In this document: positions 1-11,245 of the stretch, in pieces
Layout: each line of letters begins with the position of its first letter
How positions within the stretch are numbered: position 1 is the first letter of the stretch
Origin: Rhizophagus irregularis
Lineage: Eukaryota; Glomeromycota; Glomeromycetes; Glomerales; Glomeraceae
Length of the DNA stretch: 64,000 bases
Reading direction: 5' to 3'
Assembly: GCF_026210795.1 (NCBI RefSeq)
Contig: NC_089442.1
Span: 1,550,001 to 1,614,000 of the forward strand
Position numbers and translations under genes: made by a program
Notes under the pieces: model-generated
Seen by the model: only the letters and a program-made list of their open reading frames with translations
Database searches by the model: none
Told to the model about the DNA's origin: nothing

Positions 1-659
1 ATCCGTACCATAAAGCCCTTCAATATACTTATTTTGACTAATAGCGATAGACCTTATATTCCAATATCGATAGACTTTTTACCCATCTCTTAAATAAACA
101 CCACCCGTGAGAATATCAAGAAAAAAAAATCACAAATTTTAACTAGAAACTGTGGGATAAATATATATGTACTATACAATAAAAATAAAATAACTTAACT
201 AATCTGAACCCATTTTTTTGTAAAAATACTATCATAAGATTAAATAAAACTTTTAGTTGACCATAATTTAGATTGATTTAAATAATACTGTAGGATGTTA
301 AAATATATAAATTTTTTTGAATTTTCATATTTTATACATAATCCGCCTTCTGTAGATATACACATAAATTATTATCATATGGTCGGTGAAAACTTAATAA
401 GCTTAATGTAAAACAAATTTGTCTTATAATAAATCCATATTTTAATCTTATTCATTAAATTCCATAAAAAAATTTTTTTTCTCTTATGTTTTCATATGTT
501 ATTAAAATATTTGATCTTATACTGTATATGGCGGCATACTATTGGTTGCGTTATACGAATGACTTCTTTAAAATATACAAAAAATAAATGCAACACAGTT
601 ATAATTAAGAAATTTTATAGTTAATAAAACATATAAGTAATAGAATCATACTTACTATA
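1..659. other. AT-rich intergenic stretch
   Basis: No reading frame, RNA gene or clear repeat is recognised here. The sequence is AT-rich with poly(A) and poly(T) runs. The last 60 bases or so resemble the 3' flank of the second small-protein copy near position 5290 and so belong to the duplication described below. Confidence 0.5.
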
Positions 660-2510
660 TTAAAAATTACTCCCATTAAACAATTGATTTGCAAACGGAG
701 TGTTAGTAATTTGTAATGGTAATTGTGTAGCTAGTGTTAAAAACATGTTTGCGCTATTGGTAGGTGTTTGTCTTCTAGCACATATTCTATTTGTAATTCT
801 ACGTTTAATTCTTCTATTAGTGATTTCTTGTTGATGTTTATGAACAGGCATGTTACTGCTTATGAAAATGTTGATGTAGTTGTTAAGAAAACGGAAATAA
901 AAAAAAATCATGCATTTATATATACAAAATTTAATATACTGACCGATTAACCAATTAACTAACAAAATAGTAAAATCATGAATGAACGTAGTAAACACAA
1001 AAAAAATCAGCACATGAATTTTGACTTTTGCACCTGATAAAATAAACAAAATTGGTCTAATATCTTATTGGTCATTATTTAATTACTCATTTAGGATCAC
1101 AAGAATAATTGTTTCCATATATTCTTCTCATTATTGAACGAACCTATTTTTCTTTCAAATATAATCAGCGTTTTTTTATCAAATGAATCCCTTTTTATAC
1201 AATAATTATAAAATTGCGATTGTTCATGACATATTTATAAAGAAACGAGAAGCGATAGAGAAACGATAAACAATGAAAGATAATGAAAAGAACAAAAAGG
1301 ATTAAAAGAAACAAAAAGAGATAATAAAAAATATAAATAAAAAGAGATATATACATATTACAATAATTATCAAATATTTCGAACCTCGACGTGTACAGCA
1401 TCCTGCAGATTAGCCATTAACGGTCCCGTTTGTCCCACGGTCACGTGTTTTGACGTTTTAATTAGTGAAATCTATTTTTAGAAGCGAGAGGAACTGCCCG
1501 ACCTCTGCATAGATTTTTAATACTAAAAATATTAATCTAAATACGGTCAATTGATTTGATTAAATTTACTAATTTAGGAAATTATATTCTAGAAACGAGC
1601 GGATTTTATTTTTATTTATAAAATTTCTATAACTAGAAATATCTAATATCTATTCAATATATTACGTCATGCCTGTTATTTTATAGATGTTAGGCTCGTC
1701 AGGAAGAAAAGTTTTCTACGAGCGGATTTTATTTCATTTATTTCATTTATGAAAAAAACTTTATAAATTTTAAATTCATAATATTATTAGATCGTGCGAT
1801 TTGATTAACTGTTAACGTTATTTGATTTAATACATAATATATTTAATCCAAAGATATTAAATCTCCCTTCTTTTTTATTTTTCCAAGATTTATCATTTCA
1901 GGCGTAGATTATATTTATATATTACTAATGTTTTTAGGAATTGAATTCAATTTTCACTATTTTTTGATCCTCAAAACTTTATTTATGCTTATTTGTTATT
2001 ATTAAAATTTGATTTGTTTATAAGTATCTCATGGATATGTAAAAATTAATAATGACTATTAATTAAAAAATTTATCTTTTTTTTAATAAGTATGAAAAAG
2101 GATCTGCTACTAAAACGGCAAAAAATGGTTTGTCACACAAATAACAGCACAAAATAACAGGTTGAATTTGTGAATGTACCCATTATTGGAAAATTTTCTC
2201 GGAAGTCCTAAAATGAAAAGTTAACAAAGAAAATAACAATAAAATAGTATTATACGAAAAAAAAAAATCTCTTTTTAATACAAACTCCTTCTTCAATGAA
2301 TTCTTGTTTAAATACACAAAAAATAATTTATCCTTTCTTTTTTTTTTCGAAAAACATAAACTATATAATAAAAAAACTCATCTCCGTATTCCGATATTCC
2401 GTAAGGATAGAACGTGTGATTAACAAATTCTATAACGGAAACAATTGTTTTTTTGGCGTAAAAAAAAAAAAGTATTAAAGGTAGTACAATCTTCATTTCG
2501 GTTACTATGA
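600..2510. repeat. Segmental duplication, copy 1
   Basis: This stretch is repeated, with many small differences, at about 5290-7510 in the same orientation. Shared landmarks are the 63-codon reading frame, the block reading CTAACAAAATAGTAAA upstream of it, the GGAAGTCCTAAAA block at 2200, and the final block with GTGATTAA, AAATTCTATAA, GGCGTAAAAAAAAAA and TACAAT. The middle part (about 1540-2140) matches copy 2 only on the opposite strand. The boundaries are approximate. No other gene is seen between 1050 and 2510. Confidence 0.6.
660..851 (-). CDS. Small arginine-rich protein, 63 aa (copy 1)
   Basis: The function is not recognised. The start was placed at the ATG at 851-849 because the second copy (5545-5354) begins at the same point and has exactly the same length, 63 residues. 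An in-frame ATG further upstream would give 129 residues, but that extension has no counterpart. The N-terminal half is basic, with NRRIKRRITNRI and ARR. The C-terminal half ends in a strongly conserved stretch, LPLQITN..FANQLFNG. There is no signal peptide or membrane segment in the short form. The basic half could bind nucleic acid or serve as a nuclear signal, which is inference only. Retention of frame, length and the C-terminal motif in two diverged copies is the main evidence that it is coding. Confidence 0.45.
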   Translation of the reverse strand: MPVHKHQQEITNRRIKRRITNRICARRQTPTNSANMFLTLATQLPLQITNTPFANQLFNGSNF

Positions 2511-4300
2511 ACTCGAATATGTCCTTCTATTTGAAAGAAATTACAACAAAGGTGAATATTGTATTATTTAATAATGTTTCAACATACAATAAATTACTTA
2601 GTAATTGAAATGTTTGTGCATTAAAGAAAGACTAATTTTCCTTATTTGCTAATATCATACAAAGTAAAAATTTTTTTTTTCTAGATCCACATTTTTGTGT
2701 AACATTTCGGTTCTGGCCGGCATAACTCCTTTGAAGGTTTACGAATATAGCATATTAAAAAAATTTACCATAACTGTGGATTTATTAACTATAAATGTAA
2801 AATTTTAGTTAAATAATCATTCTGATTTTTTTTTGTATGAGTATATATATATGTTCAACTAACGTATACAATATTCTTTACAGAATTTACTAGTTACAGC
2901 GTTCTGTCTCTTTCAAATTTCTGCAGTCTCATAATGTAAAGAATTACAAAGCTAAAAATTTTCATTATTAATTTTATTTTTTCCTTAATTGATTATGGCC
3001 GTTCTCAAGATGTCATTGGTTCATTGTGCTCAAGTATCACAATCAATAACGAGATTCAAATCATTCAATAGAAAACCGTTAACATTAAAAGCAACGGATT
3101 TAATTTTATTATATATATATTTTTTTATGACAATGATAACTAGAGTAAAAATCAAAAGGCAATAAAGGAAATGCATATTTGTATCATATTCCTTATTATT
3201 TATTTTAAAATCTCTTGTATTAAAAGTAAATAATAATTTTTTTGTATTGAAAAAACCTTATTAAGGATTAATTTTTTGTTATACTGTAAAAAAATAAATA
3301 AATGCAAATGATGATTGGCGTTCCTATCAATTGAAGATCTTGAAGAAAAAAGGGGTAAATTCTCTGAAACTCTCTGAAACTCTCTGAAACTTTCGGATAT
3401 GTTTTGACCAATCAGATTGAAACCCTATAAGGCTAATTTTTTTACCTTAAAATGTCACATTTACCAATCGAAATTAAATTGATCATCATATTTTTAGGCA
3501 AATAGAATTTAATAAATGAAGAAATATATTGCGTCTATTCAAGTAATAGAAAATTACAAAATTTCGTATAATAATATAATGAAAACTTTAAACAAGAAAC
3601 TGTACATATGTCAAACTACCGAAATAATTAAGGTTTATATCTGATATATACAATGCATGAAGCATGAATAAATATATAAAATCATGTGCCTTAATACAAA
3701 AAATCATCAGCACGTGATCAAAAATAGATCATTTCCAAAAAAATAGATGATAATCCGTGAACGAGAAAATTTTATGTTTTTACTTTTCAAATAAAGCTTA
3801 GCGAAACCACTATACAGACTCCAAAAATTGAATCCTACAAGTATTTTTGCTTTTTCTGCAAGTTTACTTAGAGAAAAACATGGATTTTAAATGCCAATTT
3901 TTTTGCTATTGGTTAACTTTCAAAATTAAATATAAAAGAGCAAAAAATGATATACAACCCTTTCCTTTAGCCTTAATCAAACTTGTAGATAAGGTATTTG
4001 TTCTTATAGAAATTATGATTATGAAAGCTGAATAATATTTGTATTAGGTTTTATTCAAAAAGAACAAAAGTTTTGATAAATTATTCTAACCATTTTTAGA
4101 CATGATCAGCAAAATGATCACGTGCCAGTAATTTGGTGACGATATACATTAATAAGGGAAAATAGCGTTTATTTTATGTGAAGCTGGAAGGCAAAATAGC
4201 GTATTTATATACACTGTATATCAAATGAATACAAATCTAAAAAGGGATAAAAAATTCTTTAAAGAAATCAAGTATGTAACACTTCGCTATTAGCTTTTGC
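2511..4300. other. Gene-free AT-rich region
   Basis: No convincing coding sequence is seen. A 62-codon frame at 3847-4035 has AT-driven composition, no paralogue in the window and no recognised motif. The only notable feature is the 10-bp tandem repeat at 3361. Confidence 0.45.
3361..3390. repeat. Three perfect 10-bp tandem repeats
   Basis: TCTCTGAAAC occurs three times in a row. It lies in gene-free sequence and has no obvious role. Confidence 0.9.
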
Positions 4301-4307
4301 TATTTTT

Positions 4308-4535
4308 TCAATAAGGCATTTGTTGACCTAGGGACATAATAATATTATATTTAACAAATAATCTCATTAAATTTTGCACATATACAATGTCATCTGCCGT
4401 TAACGTTAACGGTATAAGGAACGGAGTGACATTTCTGTGTTTACGAAATCGAAGACTTACTAACTTAGCTAGAGCGCTGAAAAAATATTTCTTACGACTC
4501 ACATTTTTTTTTATTCCTTGCAAAAAAAAAACCAA
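4308..4535 (-). pseudogene. Unknown short frame with PFLIPLTLTADD motif (copy 1)
   Basis: This 75-codon open frame has no ATG; it opens only from a TTG. It includes SALAKLVSLRFRKHRNV followed by PFLIPLTLTADDIVYV. The inverted copy at 11081-11245 encodes a similar run, F.VL..L, then RNVIPFLIPLTLTADEL, with one stop codon inside. Conservation of the protein motif across the two copies suggests a relic coding exon rather than chance. The family is not recognised. It lies head-to-head with the BTB relic that starts at 4535, and the same divergent arrangement is kept in the other arm. Confidence 0.35.
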
Positions 4536-4680
4536 TGAATTTATTTCAATTACTTGATGATAGACGTGATTTTAATATTACCATTAAAATTAGAGAAAAT
4601 TCAAATACAGAATAATTTTGTGCCCATTCTATAATCTTAAGAATTCAATTTAAAAATAATTCTTTCATGGGATTAGATTA
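4535..4680 (+). pseudogene. BTB-domain exon relic
   Basis: Translation from the ATG at 4535 gives a start typical of the BTB proteins in this window: a short leader, LLDDRRDFNITIKI, then RENSNTE, an in-frame TAA, and FCAHSIILR. The intact genes read DFNVIIQVGE..N.KEFRAHSVILR at the same place. No frame for the rest of the BTB fold, the BACK domain or the TLDc domain follows. It is a stranded first exon, truncated and with a premature stop. The matching relic in the other arm of the inverted repeat is at 10996-10918. Confidence 0.6.
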
Positions 4681-5353
4681 CAAAAAAAAAAGTAAGAAGT
4701 AAATTGTTTCTTCAATTATCGAAATGTGCATCATTAAAATTTTCTTAAAATTGATGACGTAACTATAAATATTTTGTGAATATTTTCTATTAATACATTA
4801 TAATGTTTCTAAAGTAAAAATTTTTTCTAAGTTTTGGATAATAGTTCAATATACTGTAATGATTAACATAATTTTAATAATATCACCTATTAAATTTTTT
4901 TACCGTTGATATCATTAATTTTCATATCTAATAAGTATGTTGAATTTTAACATGTAATTATTAAAAACAGTATATATTGTAATGTCCTAAAATTAAATTT
5001 TAAATCAGCTGGTGGTGATACATGTGATAAATTAAAAAAATAGATCACGCGATCGAAGAATTTTTTTGGGTACTGTTTAATTATTATTTTTTGAAAAGAA
5101 GTTATTAATTGGTGGTTGAGTAAAAAATAAAGTATATATTTTTGTAAGCGGGTGTATTATAAGAAAACTTAAGGTGATTATGTTTGTTTGTCTTTTTTTA
5201 CATATGTTGTTGGTGTTTAAATGAGTTTTTGTAAATTGTTTAAAAATGCTCTTATTTAAAATAAATAGGATGATGCATAAATTTTTTGAAATTCCGATTC
5301 TGTGAATCAGCAAAAAGTGTCAGCTAAATTATTATCACATGATTACTATAAAA

Positions 5354-5545
5354 TTATTTAAAAGAGGCCCCATTAAATAATTGGTTCGCGAACGAATCAT
5401 TCGTAATTTGCAATGGCAAATGTGTAACTAGATTTGCAAATGCATTTGCGTTATTGGTATGTATTCTTCTTCTATGTATTCTATTAATAATTCTACGTCT
5501 GTTTCTTCTATTCATGATTTCTTGATTACGTCTGCGAATAAACAT
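5354..5545 (-). CDS. Small arginine-rich protein, 63 aa (copy 2)
   Basis: This is the paralogue of the frame at 851-660, with the same length of 63 residues and the same plan. The N-terminal half is even more basic (NRRNRRRIINRIHRRR). The C-terminal half keeps LPLQITN..FANQLFNGASF. No signal peptide, membrane helix or known domain is visible. It starts at an ATG at 5545-5543. Directly upstream lies a 45-bp repeat present three times; the other copy has only one such unit. The function is unknown, and nucleic-acid binding is a guess from charge alone. Confidence 0.5.
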   Translation of the reverse strand: MFIRRRNQEIMNRRNRRRIINRIHRRRIHTNNANAFANLVTHLPLQITNDSFANQLFNGASFK

Positions 5546-5561
5546 TTTATATGAATATAAA

Positions 5562-5690
5562 AATGTAGTTGAGAAAAGAAATTCCGAGACTATGAATGAG
5601 CTTGAAAATGTAGTTGAGAAAAGAAAATCCGAAGCTATAAATGAGTTTGTAAATGTCTTCGAGAAAAGAAAATCCGGGGTAATATTTATA
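5562..5690. repeat. 45-bp tandem repeat, about three units
   Basis: Units start at 5562, 5607 and 5652, each beginning AATGTAGTTGAGAAAAGAAA or a close variant. The period of 45 bp is a whole number of codons. Both strands stay open: the plus strand reads units like NVVEKRKSEAMNE and the minus strand reads hydrophobic units like FSFLNYIFKLI. No ATG precedes the plus-strand frame. It lies just upstream of the small protein gene. Confidence 0.8.
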
Positions 5691-6918
5691 TAGAATTTAA
5701 AAGTTAGACAAATCTAAGTCATTTGTTAATGCAATTTAATTAGGATTTATAATACAAATTATAATAGTCAAACTATAAGAACAAACGCGTTATAGTGGCT
5801 AACAAAATAGTAAATTAGAATGAACATTATATGTTTTTATGTCTTATACATAATAAATAATTACAAGTGTTATAGTTTATTAAAATTCATAATGTAACAT
5901 AAAAAAATTTTTTAGGATCATGAATAAAGCTATAAGTATGTTGGCGTTTTTTTATCACATAACAGATTTGTTTTTTTAACGCCATAATCATTACTGTTCA
6001 TGATAGTGTTTCAAAAAAAAAAAAGTAAATTACAAATTGTAAAATAACTTTTTTCCGTACAACTGTTATGAATTCAGCCAACTAATTGGTATTCGGTTTG
6101 AACAATAAACAGCTTTAAACCGATTTATCGTAAACGGTTCTAATCTAATTGCGATTCTATTGATTATTTGTGTGACAAAACATTTTAGAAGGCTTTCCCT
6201 ACCAAATAAAAATAAATAAAAAAAATTTATAAGGGTAATGTTTATTTATTGTTGATTTTTTGTATATCCATGGATGCAGATTCTTATTATACTTTTTTGT
6301 CAAAAATACTATGATGATATAAATTCATGTTCTCATTCATTATTTCTTTTATGGGTATCGATACCAATCCATCGACTATTAATAATAAACAAATTTAATT
6401 CCTAAAACATTATTGTGTTAATTACGTATAATTTACGCCTGGATATTGAATTTAATTGATAAATATTGAAAAATACAAATGGTAATCGAAGAAATTAAAA
6501 TTTTTGGACGTCAATTTTTTCGAAATAACACAACTTTAATTACAATTCACGTGATATACCTTAATTTAGTAAATTTAATCAAATTTTTTGTAATACATAA
6601 GAGCCAAATTTATTAGTCCGAAGTGTCCATCCGTCACGTGACGATGTACATACTTTACCTTAAACAGCACTTCGGCTGGTCCTATCAGCTATTATGCAAA
6701 AAAAAAAAATATCAATGTATGCTTTGGACCCTGAAATTCTGAAAACAAAGGAAATAATATTAATGTAAATGTAATCTACTTACATGGTGTTTCCTTTATC
6801 ATCTTAAACATAATTTGTGTTTCTTTAAAAATTTTTTATAGATAAATTTGTACGTAATACAAATGACATAAATTTACCTTAATTAGTAATGTAAATTGGC
6901 CTAAATTATCAATTAATT

Positions 6919-7012
6919 AATATTAAGTTTTAACGATAACCGGTTTTATTAAAATTAAGTTTTAATGATAACCGGTTTATTAATATTAAGTTTATTAATG
7001 ATAACCAGTTTA
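6919..7012. repeat. Tandem repeat of about 31 bp, three units
   Basis: Three imperfect units each contain ATTAAGTTT followed by AATGATAACCGGTTT or a close variant. They lie in gene-free sequence within copy 2 of the segmental duplication. Confidence 0.75.
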
Positions 7013-7510
7013 ATCGCCAATTCTATACTCTAAATTGCACAAATTATCGGAAGTCCTAAAAAAAGAAAAATGAGTAACGAAAACAGTAATAAATAAAAAC
7101 TTTTTTTTTTATCATTAAAATTAATTAATTGAATACCACATAAAACGACTCCTTAATGATAATTGATAAATAAGAAATTTGTAAAAGTAAAAAACCTGTT
7201 TTATCTCATTGGAGTGTTTCATGATTCAAATTTTGGTTAAGTTTTATCAGTGAATGCAGCCACCTTCTTCATATTTATATTTCACAAAAAAAATAATAAA
7301 TGCGCAGGCCATTATACTTTCTCTTTTTTTTTTCAGAAACTTATAAAATATACAATATTAAGAATTTATCTCCATAAATGACTGCGGATCGCGTGATTAA
7401 ATAAATTCTATAATGAACGCATTGTTGTATCTATATTGTTCACTATTACAAAAAAAAAATACTTTGGCGTAAAAAAAAAAGTATTATAGGTAATACAATT
7501 TTTATAACCA

Positions 7511-8718
7511 ACATCTTAGATGAGTAAATTTACATATTGTACTAAATTAAATTTAGTTACGACTATTCACAGTTTCAGTCGTATGTTAAAACTTCACTAA
7601 ACATTATAATATTCATCTTTGTATAATTTCTTCATATAGAAATTTATAAAATGCAAGTAAATAACGTGTATTAAAATAGGGTTCATGTATTAATGAAATT
7701 ATAAAATAAAAAAAGAATTTTCTGCGAAAACGTACACATGCATTGAATCATAAAATTATGTAAGTGATTAGGCAATCATACTTCTTAATACCGATCTATA
7801 CATGGGTTAAATTAGGTTTAAACCATGCCGAAATATTATGACACATTACACAATTCTGCATTATACCGGTGTAATACTGTTATAAAAATTTGTTGTAATA
7901 TATTTCACAATTACGCCGCCTTAATGCCGCATTATCTGAAATAATTACGCCCACATGTATAATTACCTTTCAAAATTCTATGTACTGTATATGTAATAAT
8001 ATTCCACTATGGTTGGTCGAGACCCATTTTGTACTAATGTCGTAAACAAATTAAATTAAATAAAAATAAACGGTTAACTTCTTTGTAGGCAACAAATATG
8101 GAAGTAATACAGTCATTATTAACGCTTAAACTGTATTCAGATTCGAATTCTTGCAACATAAGTATATAATTTTTTTTTGGTATAATCAATAGTATTATTT
8201 CTATAATGAATTTTAAAGTTCTACCACTTTCATATTTCTGTTTTTATATGAAATTTTAATATTTTTAGATCTGATTTTTTTAATAAATCATAAAATTAAA
8301 TGATTAAAAATATTTATCAACAATATTTTACATTAAAACAAAATATTTTTTTGGTATTAAAGTCACCAGGCAGACTTTTTTGAATGTTAAACCGCATTAA
8401 TTTGTCGTCCAATAATGTTATTATCCCATTGTATCAATAAAAATATTGAAAAAATACGTAAAGTACATATGGAAGGATGAATATTATTAAATATTTAATT
8501 TTATTGTAAAAAAGTGATTCAAATAATTTTTATATAAAAAACAAAAAAATGACAAAAAATAGTAAGAATGCAGAATATATATATATATATATAATTTCCC
8601 ATTTTTTAAAAATAAAGCAGATGATATACTTCAGAATATGGGATTTCTTAATCAAGTACTGAGTACAATTATTAAGAGACGTAGAAAAGAAATTGAAGAT
8701 ATGATGGGATATTTTTAA
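7511..8718. other. Gene-free AT-rich region
   Basis: I see no coding sequence, RNA gene or well-defined repeat here apart from a short AT dinucleotide run near 8576. Confidence 0.45.
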
Positions 8719-8864
8719 TTATCCGGTATCACGTGATTTTTTATAATTAAAAATGGTTATAATAAATCGTGTATCAGGCAAAATTCGTGTATCAGGCAAA
8801 AAAAATCGTGTATCAGGCAAAAATTCGTGTATCAGGCAATATCAAATCACGGGATACCGGATAA
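8719..8864. repeat. Inverted repeat enclosing a tandem array
   Basis: Arms of 21 bp (8719-8739 and 8844-8864) are reverse complements with one mismatch; the core is CCGGTATCACGTGATTT. Between them are four copies of TCGTGTATCAGGCAA spaced about 19-23 bp apart. The structure could fold into a hairpin and resembles a miniature element. No flanking duplication was identified. The 65-codon frame across it is produced by the repeats. Confidence 0.7.
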
Positions 8865-9141
8865 ATCACTTATTCGGCACTTCGAACCGAATAACTAACG
8901 CGCTACCTAAAGGTAGCTTGTTATATTGGGAATCAAGTTTGATCAGTTGATGCAGTGCCGAATAACTATTAAGTATCAAATCATCCACAAAAAAAATCTG
9001 TGGTGATGAAAAATTCCTCACGAATCGAATTTGTTAATATTATTGAAAATGCCATTTTAATTTTTTTCTTAACTAAGACTACTAGACTGATTATTTTAAA
9101 AAAGTTTACAAAAAATACTACCATGTTAATGGATCTTAATC

Positions 9142-9635
9142 TAGGGTTGGATTAGTCCGGTCCGGTCCGGTCCCAAAAGACCGGTCTTTCACCTGGACCG
9201 GACCGATTTAAATTAAGAAAAATGTCCCTATGATTTTAAGCCTCTAAATTACGCAACTTTTTTTTAAAAACAATTAAAGAACGTTGCGAAACGTTTTTTA
9301 ACATGCAATTTAACTATAAAAAACGTTTCGCAACGTTTTTTCATTAAAACAGTTAAAGAACGTTGCGAAACGTTTTTTAACATGCAATTTAACAATAAAA
9401 AACGTTTCGCAACGTTTTTTATTAAAACAGTTAAAGAACGTTGCGAGACATGTAAGTAATTTAACAAATAAAAACGTTTCGAGACGTTTTTTAATTATTT
9501 TAATGAGTCATTTTATGGATATTAATCATATGGATCGGTCCCCGGTCCAGACCGGTCCTCAGATCTCGGAAGACCGTGAAGACCGGTCCCAAGACCGACT
9601 CAGGACCGGTCTTTGCTAGGACCGATCCAACCCTA
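9142..9635. mobile_element. Non-autonomous hAT-like element, 494 bp
   Basis: The terminal inverted repeats read TAGGGTTGGAT. They are flanked by an identical 8-bp duplication, TCTTAATC, at 9134-9141 and 9636-9643. Eight-base duplications and TIRs starting TAGGG are typical of hAT transposons. Subterminal regions are rich in GGTCCGGTCC and GACCGGTC motifs on both ends. The centre holds three 78-79 bp units starting near 9281, 9360 and 9438. Each is itself a hairpin: AACGTTGCGAAACGTTTTTT pairs with its complement downstream. There is no transposase. The minus-strand frame across it is a repeat artefact. Confidence 0.8.
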
Positions 9636-10434
9636 TCTTAATCCCTTAAATAAACCATGATAGCATATTAAAATCATTGACATTCATTGTAATATAATTA
9701 AATAGTATCAGCGATAATTACCCCTGCGTAACCGTGACAAATACTGTAGATTTCACGCTACTAAAATTACGTTATAGTTAAATTATTGAAAAAGTGTGGA
9801 GATAGCGTTAACGGAGGTACATTAAGTAAGGGTAACTTTATATGAGATTCATGGTGTTTATTCCACAAGGCAAAGGAGTCCCCTTTTTCATAGGAAGCGT
9901 TTCCAAGCGATATACTCTCTGAAAGACTACTTGTCGGGTTGGAGATAATCTTTACATGTGAATACCTATGTAGGTTTTTCAAAATTTTATTTGACAAGTG
10001 CTATTATTGAACCACATGATACCTAATATCCTACGTCACAATAAACTTTTAAGTGGGATCGTCATGGCGCAGTCTCTTATTTTTTTTTGTTACACAATGT
10101 ATGTTTTCGGTACAAATTTATGCCGATCATTAGTATAATTTTTTTACGCAGATTTCTTTGCAGTTGACGAATTAATCTTTTTAACGTAGTTGTTTATCTA
10201 TTATATTTTTTAAATTAAGCTATTATCAGACTTGAAATATACTCATAAAAACAAATTTGTGCATCGATATTTCCATAGTGGAAACATTTAAATAATAATC
10301 ATTACGGTAATAACTTTGATAATAAAAACTAACTTCTTGTGATTATAATAATAATAATACATGGAAAGAATAATTGAATTGTAATACTGATATTCCCCGA
10401 TAAATCTATTTCTTGTTTAATGAAATTTAAAATT
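9636..10434. other. Gene-free region
   Basis: A 76-codon minus-strand frame at 9767-9997 has no ATG-supported homologue in the window and no motif I recognise, so it is not called. No RNA gene or clear repeat is seen. Confidence 0.4.
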
Positions 10435-10917
10435 TTTTTTGGATCTTACAATATACCATTTTTACTAATTACACGGTTAAAATTCAACATGCGTATTCAA
10501 GATATGAATATTAATTGAAAGTATTTATTCAGGTGATATTATTAAAGTTTATGGTAATAATAATTCATTATACTCACTGTTGCTAAATCTTAAAAAAAAA
10601 TTATTACTGTAATAAAATTTAATGAATTAGAAACATTAATAATGATCTTATAAGGTATATAACTTAGATGAGGAGCGAACTTTTGAGCAAAAAGAGGACA
10701 TTGGAAGTAGTAAAAAATATTCACAAAATATTTACATCAATTTACCAAAAGATTTATAAAAAAAATAATGAAAATATAGAAATCGATAATATCAAATTAA
10801 GAAATTTTAATGATGCACATTTCGATAATGAAAATTTAATTGAAAAATGATTTACTCCGGGCTCTTAGATAATTTTTTTTTTCGTAATATAATCCACGAA
10901 AGAGCTTTCGTAAAGTT

Positions 10918-10996
10918 CTAAGAGAGTTGATACAAAATTATTTTGTCTCTAACTTCAATAGTAATATTAAGATCACGTCTATCATCAAATAATTGA
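10918..10996 (-). pseudogene. BTB-domain exon relic (second arm)
   Basis: The minus strand reads QLFDDRRDLNITIEV then loses similarity and stops at a TAG. It matches the start of the relic at 4535 (LLDDRRDFNITIKI) and the BTB beginnings of the intact genes in this window. Only about 26 codons remain. Confidence 0.5.
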
Positions 10997-11080
10997 AATA
11001 AAAATCATTAACTTTTGCAAGAAACAATTTGTGAATCGGGTGAAATATTTTTTTAAATTCAAGTATTTGCAACTCAACAC

Positions 11081-11245
11081 TTCAGCGTTTTAGTTGGTAA
11101 TCTTTGATTTTGCAAAACACAAAGAAATGTTATTCCGTTTCTTATACCGTTAACGTTAACAGCGGATGAGTTGAAATTCGTTATTGCATATCTCAAAGCC
11201 TACTTTTATGTAACGTTCATGAAAGGAAAAAGGATTTATATATAA
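11081..11245 (+). pseudogene. Unknown short frame with PFLIPLTLTADE motif (copy 2)
   Basis: This is the counterpart of 4535-4308 in the second inverted arm. The frame reads FSVLVGNL, a TGA, then a run containing RNVIPFLIPLTLTADEL, and ends at a TAA at 11243. The central ten residues are identical to copy 1 while both flanks differ. Family and function are not recognised. Confidence 0.35.

Larger units (their letters stand above)
4300..4995. repeat. Inverted segmental repeat, arm 1
   Basis: This arm matches the reverse complement of about 10435-11245. Shared landmarks are CGTTAACGTTAACGG, a BTB relic starting CAATTA.TTGATGATAGACGTGA, ATTATCGAAATGTGCATCATT, and AAATATTTTGTGAATATTTT. The two arms lie about 5.4 kb apart and have diverged by substitutions and indels. 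Boundaries are approximate. Confidence 0.6.
5290..7510. repeat. Segmental duplication, copy 2
   Basis: This is the second copy of the segment at 600-2510, in the same orientation at both ends. The inner part, roughly 6110-6620, matches copy 1 (about 1540-2140) as reverse complement, for example CATGGATATACAAAAA on the minus strand against CATGGATATGTAAAAA. So one copy has undergone an internal inversion. Apart from the small protein gene at its left end it carries no gene. Confidence 0.55.
10435..11245. repeat. Inverted segmental repeat, arm 2
   Basis: This is the partner of 4300-4995 on the opposite strand. It keeps the order of elements: the BTB relic, the divergent TLTADD relic and the flanking ATTATCGAAATGTGCATC block. 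The plus-strand 60-codon frame at 10668-10850 runs antisense to the BTB flank and has no counterpart in arm 1, so it is not called as a gene. Confidence 0.6.

Noticed and set aside
768-950. Plus-strand 60-codon frame overlapping the small-protein gene
   Set aside because: It is antisense to the minus-strand frame that is conserved in two copies; its own translation is not conserved.
8753-8950. Tandem array as a CRISPR
   Set aside because: The repeats are 15-20 bp with almost no spacer, in a eukaryotic genome and inside an inverted repeat.
9264-9467. 67-codon minus-strand frame
   Set aside because: It consists only of the 79-bp repeat units of the hAT-like element.
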